A stretch of DNA of 6,354 nt from Tiamatella sp964451715 (GTDB lineage Archaea; Thermoproteota; Thermoprotei_A; Sulfolobales; Acidilobaceae). Position 1 is the first letter of the stretch. Each line of letters starts with the position of its first letter. Made by a program: the position numbers and the translations under genes. The notes under the pieces are model-generated. The model was not told the origin of the DNA. It worked only from the letters and a program-made list of their open reading frames with translations, and made no database searches. The stretch lies in the NCBI GenBank assembly GCA_964451715.1, contig CAYVIZ010000056.1:1-6354 (forward strand), given 5' to 3'. Shown piece after piece: positions 1-5,236 of the stretch.

Positions 1-621
1 GCACGCAAAACCCTCCTCACCAGTATACGGGCGAGGATTCTCGGGGACAGGCTCCTCTCCGGGCCCGAATGTGAGGGTGCCTATAACTTCTTCCACATGG
101 AAACCAGTTGTTTCCATCAGATCTTTTACCTCGTCCACCGTGTAAAACCTTGCCAGCGAGTAGAAGGTATGGCCTCTTTTAGCTAGCTCGATATAATAGT
201 GGCCCCATTCACTGTCGCGGGGGACTATGCAAGCGACTATGATACCGTTCCTGCGGAGTGATCTATGTGATTCTCTTAGGATTAGGGTAGGGTTTTCTGC
301 GAAGCATAGTGTGACTATGATAACCAGAGAGCCTAGTGACCCGCTTCTTATAGGTAGCCGCTCTCCTACCCCTTGTATGGCTTCTATTCCTCTACTCCTA
401 GCTTTTTGCAGCATGTTGATAGAGGGATCCAAGCCTAGCGTGCAGTCTATTCTTGAGGCGAACCATCCTGTCCCTACTCCTACTTCAAGGCATGGCTGGG
501 GTGTGTATTTTCTCATCGATCTCTTTAAGGCTTTAGCCTCATTCAATGCTATTAGGTGGTTCTCCTTGTACCACTTGTCATACCTCTCGTAGTTTTCGTC
601 GAATACCATGTATGTTGTCAT
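1..621 (-). CDS. Class I SAM-dependent methyltransferase (3' end off window)
   Basis: This gene transfers a methyl group from S-adenosylmethionine to an unidentified acceptor, probably in the cytoplasm. Reading leftward from 621, 207 codons are open to the window edge. Motif I, LEVGVGTGWFA, is at residues 45-55. The ribose-binding acidic residue lies in GLDPS (D65). A motif II-like LP...SGSLGSLVIIVT segment spans about 89-104. The N-terminal FDENYERYDKWYKEN pattern and the later WGHYY...GHTFYSLARFY block match a common archaeal/anaerobe Methyltransf_11-type subgroup. The last visible residues (PGEEPVPENP...GEEGF) resemble the usual tail of that subgroup, so probably only a few residues are missing. 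In-frame ATGs exist at 699, 621 and 609. I chose 621 because a TATA box at 652-658 would start transcription near 629, which excludes 699. No Shine-Dalgarno is visible, so translation is probably leaderless or nearly so. The gene is divergent from the exporter. The substrate is unknown. Confidence 0.9.
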   Translation of the reverse strand, partial: MTTYMVFDENYERYDKWYKENHLIALNEAKALKRSMRKYTPQPCLEVGVGTGWFASRIDCTLGLDPSINMLQKARSRGIEAIQGVGERLPIRSGSLGSLVIIVTLCFAENPTLILRESHRSLRRNGIIVACIVPRDSEWGHYYIELAKRGHTFYSLARFYTVDEVKDLMETTGFHVEEVIGTLTFGPGEEPVPENPRPYTGEEGFAC

Positions 622-651
622 GGAGCTGGTTCTACCCCTTCTATTCCAGGT

Positions 652-658
652 CTTATAT
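652..658 (-). promoter_or_regulatory. Candidate TATA box of the methyltransferase gene
   Basis: The minus strand reads ATATAAG here. The usual archaeal spacing of about 25 bases from box centre to start puts transcription near 629, about 8 bases ahead of the ATG at 621. This fits a very short leader with no Shine-Dalgarno. It is a motif match only. Confidence 0.5.
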
Positions 659-668
659 GTAGGTAATC

Positions 669-676
669 TTTTTATT
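669..676 (+). promoter_or_regulatory. Candidate TATA box of the exporter-padR operon
   Basis: The sequence TTTTTATT lies about 42 bases ahead of the exporter ATG. Normal archaeal spacing places the transcription start near 697-699, leaving a leader of about 16 bases that still holds the GGTGA ribosome binding site. The box begins only 10 bases beyond the divergent TATA box on the other strand. Confidence 0.5.
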
Positions 677-691
677 GTATAGAATGATAAG

Positions 692-703
692 CGATACATA
701 TCG
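692..703 (+). promoter_or_regulatory. Inverted repeat at predicted exporter transcription start, possible operator
   Basis: CGATA-CA-TATCG is a perfect 5-bp inverted repeat with a 2-base centre, lying between the TATA box and the ribosome binding site. A wider, overlapping repeat TGTAT-N13-ATACA (676-680 and 694-698) links the TATA box to the same place. Dimeric PadR proteins bind inverted repeats in the promoters they repress, and padR is the second gene of this operon, so autoregulation here is plausible. The arms are short and chance cannot be excluded. Confidence 0.3.
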
Positions 704-707
704 GTGA
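703..707 (+). promoter_or_regulatory. Ribosome binding site of the exporter gene
   Basis: GGTGA is complementary to the archaeal 16S rRNA 3' end and stands 7 bases ahead of the ATG at 715. It supports that start codon. Confidence 0.7.
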
Positions 708-714
708 ACAATAT

Positions 715-3700
715 ATGCTGGCTGGAGTGATAGAGAAGAGGCCCTGGAGCATAATAGTTGCATGGATAATAATAGTAGCCCTACTAGCACAGTATGCAGG
801 ACAGCTTGACAGTGTAGTAAAAACCCAGACAGAGTCATTCCTGCCGGAGAAAGTAGAAAGCGTAAAAGCGGACAAGGAGTTAAGCAGGATACTGGGGAAC
901 AACACAAACACGGGATCGGCGGCCGGCTACATGATACTAGTCCACAACGTGCCCGTCGACCTAGACACGTACTACAAGCTGAAGGCTCCATACAGCGAGC
1001 TCAGGACAGAGTACAATAGAAGCCTATTCAGCTGGATAGATATTATAACCGATATAGAAGAGAAGATTCAAACCGGGCTCACTCAAGGGGTTAATCAGAC
1101 TGTTAAAGCCGTCAAAGGAGTCTTAGAAGCGAACGATGCCTATATAAACGGTAGAAACGGTGTCAACCAGTCGGCAACACTCATAATGAGGATGGACTCA
1201 TCCTATGTTAGATTATACAATTCCTCGGTCAAACTCGAATCCCAGATACCCGGTCTAAGAAAGATGGAGGAAACCTACTACATAGCATGCAACAAGCTCC
1301 TACCCGCCCTAGTTACAGCATACTACGACGCCACGAGGGCTGAGGCCATACTGGAGAATTATACCTCAGCATACCAGCGCGGCACACTTAACCCGGAGGA
1401 CATACAAACCGTGGAATCCTATACAAACCTAACAGAATACGGTATACCCCCCGTAGACCAGAGGCTAATCCAAGCAGTGTTCTACACGGTTCTATCAAAG
1501 GGGGGACCACAGGTCTTTAACAACCTGCTGGCACTCGGCATAGCAGAGAATGCTACATGGGAGGCAATAGCATCAAACACAAGCCAGGAAGAGCAGGCCC
1601 GTTTAAAGCCTCTCTATCAACTCGTGGTGAACATCCTAGTAAACGATCTCGCCAACAACACCCAGCATAAGGAATTACTCCTACAGTCAGGAAACATATA
1701 CCAAGCCCAGTTATCCCTGCTCCAAGTACTGCTAGGCCTGGAGGAGAACGAGAAGCCGGCCATAGTCGACGCTGTGACTAGTATGCTGGAACAGAGCATG
1801 CCAGCGGAGGTGGCTGGCATCGCCGAGATCATGGGTAAAGAATTGAAGACTGTGGAATGCAATGAAACAACCTCATACACCGTACTCAAGGACACGATTA
1901 AGACCCTCCTAGAGACTAAGAGCGGGATAAGCGGGAATCCCATGCTAGACGAGCTTGCGGACGAGATAGCTAACGAGAGCCGGCCCGTATCGAAGGAGAC
2001 CGTTATGGGTATTATAAAATCCGTGTTCCTAAGCTCGATGCAGGAGCTAGGCGTACCCAAAGCCGATCAGCTCGTGGAGAACGCGGCGCAGATCATACTA
2101 TGGTGGGATCCAAACGCTGAAGGCTTACTGGCATCGGAGACAGGCGCGCTCAGAGCGGCTACATACCTGCTCGTCAAGGGAGTCAACCCGGAGTTGAAGC
2201 CCAGCGACATACCAGATATAAAGAGCCCTGACGATGCAGCCTACTTCTTCGTAGAGAACATCTTCACCCATCTAGGGCAGCCGCAGCTAACTAGTCTCCT
2301 AGAAGCCCTGAGAGGTAAAGGACTCCTAGGAGTGAGCGAGGATAAGCTGGTAAAGGCCTTGCCCGACGTTCTTGCTCCTAGCATCGCTGAGAAGGGAAAC
2401 ATGAGTATTAATGAAGCCCGGGTTATCGTGGAGACGGCTGTGAAGGTTTACACCGGTAACACGAGTCTAGATGAGGCGGTGGATAATCTAACACGTGTAA
2501 AGCTCGCCGATGTGTTCCCAGATGTAATAAAGAGGTTTAGAGGCATAATGGTGGAGAAGAACCTGACGGGCTTCATAATAGCCTACAACCCCCAGGGAGG
2601 AGAGAACCCTGTTGAGACGTTTAAGAAGCTAGAGGGAAGGGTTGACGGAATCCTTCGTGAAACAGGATTCAACCCCGTCATCTACTTGGGCGGCACAGAC
2701 TTCATGGAGCACGAGATGAGAGAGGGTGCCCAGAAGGATATAGAGAAGTCTGACAAGATAAGCATGGCTCTCGTCCTCGTTATACTGGCCCTTGTGCTAG
2801 AGAGTGTTGCCGCGGTAATACTGCCCTTCATAGGAATAGGCTTCGGGCTGGTGACAAGCCTCGCGCTAGCCTTCTTCCTCGCGAAGTCGGGTCTATTAGA
2901 CATTACAACCCATTCAAGAACCATAATGTACACGACAGGTCTCGGCCTAGGAGTCGATTATGCGGCATACATCTCTAAGAGGTTTAGAGAGGCTGCCGCG
3001 GAAGGGCTTGACTCGAGGAAAGCCGCCGCCAAGGCGTTCAGGAAGGGGTGGAAGCCTGTTCTTACAGGCGCCCTTACAGCCTCGATAGGTTTTGGAAGCA
3101 TGCTGGTGGCAAGGGACTTCCCCTTCGTTACCTCGATAGGTAAAGGAGTCCCACTGGCTATACTCTCAGTGATGCTGGCTAGCATAACCTTCATACCGGC
3201 CTTACTGGCGTATGTAGGGGAGAGGAACTGGTTCTGGTGGCCCAGGCACCCTGTCGAGACCGCAAGGAAGAATAAGGGTAAGAAGGAGCTGTCTAGGAGG
3301 CTGCTGGCGCCTATAGTTTCAAAGCCCCTCATACCCCTAGCCATAATAGTTGTTATGGCTGCGGGTGCAGCAATAGTCATGACAGGCTTCCAGGGAAGCT
3401 ATGACATGTCCCTGAACCTGCCGAGGGACAGCGAGTCGGCTAAATCGCTGAATGTTATAAACACGTATTACGATCCCGGAATACTGTATCCCGTGCATAT
3501 AGTTCTCTCAACAAGCAATAAGACGCAGGACATGGTCAGCAAGGTTGGGAGCCTGAGCTGTGTATCGAACGTCATCGTAAAAGAAGGGACAAATGGAAGG
3601 GTAGTCGATGTATACATGTCGGTCAACCCGGTGTCACACGAGGGTGTAGACTGTGCCAGCCAGATAAGGAAAACAGCCCACATGGTGGACAGCGGCTCTC

Positions 3701-4299
3701 TAGTAGGCGGGATGAGCCCCGTGTACCTGGATCTGACCAACCTCATCAACGATGAGTTCTACCATAGAGTCTATCCAGTAGCTATAATACTCATGTTCAT
3801 AACGCTCCTAGCTGCATACGGTGGAGTGGCCACAGCGTTGTCAGCGGTGATAGCAGTAGTCCTAGCAGCCTATGCTGGGAGCGCGCTGGCCATAGTGATA
3901 TATGAGAACCTTATGGGCCAGGACGTGCTCTGGTTCCTGCCGGTGATAGTGTTCACGGCAATACTAGGGGTAGGAATGGACTATAACAGCTTCTACCTAG
4001 CACGCGCCAGGGAAGAGTGCGAGGAGGAATGCGGCCCGGGAGGAGTTGTTGAGAGCATGGTGAAGGGGACGCCGATAATAATAGGCCTGGCAACCATAAT
4101 GGCCGGCGCCTACATAGGGCTTGCAGCCACGTCCACCCCGGGACTCTCCGAGATGGGGTCAGCCCTGGTATTCGGCGTCCTACTAGCCGGGCTTAATGCC
4201 TCTATACTGCTGACTCCCCCAGTAGTAGCGTTAATGAAGGACAAGGCCTGGTGGCCCCTAAAACCCGGAGGGGGAAAGGATGGCTCAGAGGAGGATTGA
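715..4299 (+). CDS. RND-superfamily exporter, MMPL family, with giant first ectodomain
   Basis: This is a 1194-residue membrane exporter of the RND/MMPL type, expected to move a lipid or hydrophobic substrate out of the cell using the proton gradient. Twelve hydrophobic helices are visible: TM1 about 11-29, TM2-6 between 681 and 834, TM7 about 870-890, TM8-12 between 1018 and 1175. The repeated TM4/TM10 signatures GLGLGVDYAAY (D748, Y749) and GVGMDYNSFY (D1089, Y1090) match the proton-relay Asp-Tyr pairs of MmpL3-like proteins. The first ectodomain (about 30-680) is far larger than the second (about 891-1017). Porter-like segments at about 35-100 and 600-680 seem to flank a roughly 500-residue, mostly helical insert. 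The ectodomains carry 17 N-glycosylation sequons. The tail after TM12 is short and charged. The start is supported by GGTGA at 703-707. The 3' end overlaps padR by 20 bases, so the two are co-transcribed. The family call is firm; the substrate is unknown. Confidence 0.93.
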   Translation: MLAGVIEKRPWSIIVAWIIIVALLAQYAGQLDSVVKTQTESFLPEKVESVKADKELSRILGNNTNTGSAAGYMILVHNVPVDLDTYYKLKAPYSELRTEYNRSLFSWIDIITDIEEKIQTGLTQGVNQTVKAVKGVLEANDAYINGRNGVNQSATLIMRMDSSYVRLYNSSVKLESQIPGLRKMEETYYIACNKLLPALVTAYYDATRAEAILENYTSAYQRGTLNPEDIQTVESYTNLTEYGIPPVDQRLIQAVFYTVLSKGGPQVFNNLLALGIAENATWEAIASNTSQEEQARLKPLYQLVVNILVNDLANNTQHKELLLQSGNIYQAQLSLLQVLLGLEENEKPAIVDAVTSMLEQSMPAEVAGIAEIMGKELKTVECNETTSYTVLKDTIKTLLETKSGISGNPMLDELADEIANESRPVSKETVMGIIKSVFLSSMQELGVPKADQLVENAAQIILWWDPNAEGLLASETGALRAATYLLVKGVNPELKPSDIPDIKSPDDAAYFFVENIFTHLGQPQLTSLLEALRGKGLLGVSEDKLVKALPDVLAPSIAEKGNMSINEARVIVETAVKVYTGNTSLDEAVDNLTRVKLADVFPDVIKRFRGIMVEKNLTGFIIAYNPQGGENPVETFKKLEGRVDGILRETGFNPVIYLGGTDFMEHEMREGAQKDIEKSDKISMALVLVILALVLESVAAVILPFIGIGFGLVTSLALAFFLAKSGLLDITTHSRTIMYTTGLGLGVDYAAYISKRFREAAAEGLDSRKAAAKAFRKGWKPVLTGALTASIGFGSMLVARDFPFVTSIGKGVPLAILSVMLASITFIPALLAYVGERNWFWWPRHPVETARKNKGKKELSRRLLAPIVSKPLIPLAIIVVMAAGAAIVMTGFQGSYDMSLNLPRDSESAKSLNVINTYYDPGILYPVHIVLSTSNKTQDMVSKVGSLSCVSNVIVKEGTNGRVVDVYMSVNPVSHEGVDCASQIRKTAHMVDSGSLVGGMSPVYLDLTNLINDEFYHRVYPVAIILMFITLLAAYGGVATALSAVIAVVLAAYAGSALAIVIYENLMGQDVLWFLPVIVFTAILGVGMDYNSFYLARAREECEEECGPGGVVESMVKGTPIIIGLATIMAGAYIGLAATSTPGLSEMGSALVFGVLLAGLNASILLTPPVVALMKDKAWWPLKPGGGKDGSEED
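4267..4274 (+). promoter_or_regulatory. Ribosome binding site of padR inside the exporter gene
   Basis: GGAGGGGG lies within the last codons of the exporter. Its GGAGG core ends 8 bases before the ATG at 4280. This decides the PadR start and shows that padR is translated from its own site on the shared message. Confidence 0.75.
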
Positions 4300-4777
4300 G
4301 GCAGACCCGTTTAAGTATAGGATCCGCTTCCTCATCCTTTCTCTACTAGCTATCAAGCCCACCCACGGCTACGAGTTGTCCAAGCGCATAGAGAAAATAA
4401 CTAAGGGACTCATAAAAGGAGGCCCGGGAAGCATATATCCTGTCTTGAAGGAGTTGAAGGAAGACGGCCTCCTGGATGAGGATCTAATAGTGGAGAAGGG
4501 GCGGGCCAAGAAGATATACAGGCTCACACGTGAAGGGGCCGCCATACTGTATAATGAGCTCAACGGCTTCTACGACATAGCCAACACCTTGATAGAGATA
4601 GCTACTGAGGCGAGGAAGAGACTGCAGAGTTATATGCCTCCCCACACGCCTAGAGGATGCCCTCCATCCACTATACTGGAGAGACTTGAAAGGCTCAGGG
4701 ACACTATCCAGGAGTATATATCTGTTCTGAAGGAGAGGATAGAGGAGTGCAACAAGAAGGTATCAGGGAGAAGCTAG
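4280..4777 (+). CDS. PadR-family transcriptional regulator
   Basis: This 165-residue protein is a DNA-binding regulator of the PadR family, whose members usually repress transporter or detoxification genes until a small ligand binds. The winged helix spans about residues 15-92. It shows the family pattern ILSLLAIKPTHGYEL (helix 1 and turn), PGSIYPVLKELKEDGLL at 49-65 (recognition helix region), and the wing GRAKKIYRLTREG at 74-86. Residues 93-118 and 129-160 are helical and charged, and would form the dimerising C-terminal part. A proline-rich break (PPHTPRGCPP) separates them. The start ATG lies 20 bases inside the exporter gene, with a good ribosome binding site ahead. Overlap with the exporter implies that it regulates that gene, probably together with itself, but no direct evidence of target or ligand is present. 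The 3' end overlaps the convergent small gene by 15 bases. Confidence 0.93.
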   Translation: MAQRRIEADPFKYRIRFLILSLLAIKPTHGYELSKRIEKITKGLIKGGPGSIYPVLKELKEDGLLDEDLIVEKGRAKKIYRLTREGAAILYNELNGFYDIANTLIEIATEARKRLQSYMPPHTPRGCPPSTILERLERLRDTIQEYISVLKERIEECNKKVSGRS

Positions 4778-5035
4778 GACCCGGGCCACGTCGGACACGT
4801 GGAGCCTCCCCTCAGCGTCAACGTATCCCAGCTCGGAGTCAATTATAACTTGTATGGCTTTCTGGATAATAGGGCTCCACCCATCCTCCACCACTAACAG
4901 GTCGCTACACCCTCCCAGCTCGCTTATTATTCTCTTATGGAGATCCCCTGGATAAAGGCCCAAGGGTTCCTCCTCGCTCACAGCTTTTATCGCCTTTATA
5001 ACCAGCTCGCTGGTTCCGATGCTCCAGCAGTTCAT
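4763..5035 (-). CDS. Uncharacterised 90-residue protein, possible winged-helix fold
   Basis: I do not recognise this family. Several things argue for a real gene. Codon use matches its neighbours (ATA for most Ile, AGC for Ser, AGA/AGG among its few Arg), it fills an otherwise empty 260-base stretch, and an in-frame TGA three codons upstream makes the ATG at 5035 the first possible start. The predicted order is a helix at about 9-21, a second helix at about 29-40 (GDLHKRIISELGG), a third at about 53-68 (WSPIIQKAIQVIIDSEL) and a hairpin at about 70-80 (GYVDAEGRLHV). That resembles a winged helix, but this is inference from pattern only. Cysteines are C3 and C43; there is no signal peptide or membrane segment. 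The upstream AGGGATGA is only a weak Shine-Dalgarno and no clear TATA box is visible. It overlaps the end of padR by 15 bases on the opposite strand. Confidence 0.7.
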   Translation of the reverse strand: MNCWSIGTSELVIKAIKAVSEEEPLGLYPGDLHKRIISELGGCSDLLVVEDGWSPIIQKAIQVIIDSELGYVDAEGRLHVSDVARVLASP

Positions 5036-5173
5036 TACTCGTCATCCCTGTGGTTATTCTTCCACGTGTTTGAATTGTAAGGAGTAGAGCGGGATGCTAC
5101 GTGGATAACACTTGTGTAATACTCGCTGGCCGGGTCTAATTACTCGTTTGTTACAGTAGTTTAGGTTGAATAG

Positions 5174-5182
5174 GCTTTTATA
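5174..5182 (+). promoter_or_regulatory. Upstream candidate TATA box of citrate synthase
   Basis: GCTTTTATA contains CTTTTATA, a good archaeal TATA match. It would start transcription near 5204, giving a leader of about 32 bases that includes the GGTGA ribosome binding site. That consistency favours it over the nearer box. Confidence 0.5.
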
Positions 5183-5196
5183 CAGGCTTAGATAGC

Positions 5197-5207
5197 AATT
5201 TATATAT
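5197..5207 (+). promoter_or_regulatory. Downstream candidate TATA box with BRE-like sequence, citrate synthase
   Basis: AGCAATTTATATA (5195-5207) resembles a crenarchaeal BRE plus TATA element with one mismatch. It would start transcription near 5229, just after the GGTGA site, so such a transcript would be almost leaderless. Either this or the upstream box, or both, may be used. Confidence 0.45.
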
Positions 5208-5223
5208 GCAAATCCCTTATAGG

Positions 5224-5228
5224 GGTGA
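5224..5228 (+). promoter_or_regulatory. Ribosome binding site of citrate synthase
   Basis: GGTGA, within AGGGGTGA, ends 8 bases before the ATG at 5237 and supports that start. It is useful only if transcription begins at the upstream TATA box. Confidence 0.65.
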
Positions 5229-5236
5229 ACCATACT

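Noticed and set aside
227..592. Plus-strand reading frame of 121 codons
   Set aside because: It lies wholly antisense to the methyltransferase, whose motifs are clear. Its protein has no recognisable family pattern and no ribosome binding site.
653..991. Two overlapping minus-strand frames opposite the exporter start
   Set aside because: They are antisense to the first exporter codons and promoter, low in complexity and without family pattern.
1617..3749. Several minus-strand reading frames (1617-2060, 2682-2933, 2958-3380, 3468-3749)
   Set aside because: All are antisense shadows of the exporter gene. They are rich in Ser and Met, as expected from reverse reading of its codons.
5061..5105. 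Inverted repeat TCCACGT / ACGTGGA with a 31-base spacer in the 5036-5236 gap
   Set aside because: Seven-base arms at this spacing are expected about once by chance in a region of this size, and it is not placed at a predicted start site.
5108..5117. ACACTTGTGT near-palindrome
   Set aside because: Four-base arms only; chance level.
5035..5146. Repeated ACTCG-containing words (near 5037, 5121 and 5142)
   Set aside because: The shared core is only 5-8 bases with irregular spacing and no link to promoters.
5036..5236. Possible small RNA (C/D box guide or tRNA) in the gap before citrate synthase
   Set aside because: No box C/box D pair, cloverleaf or stable hairpin was found by eye; promoter elements explain the conserved-looking part.
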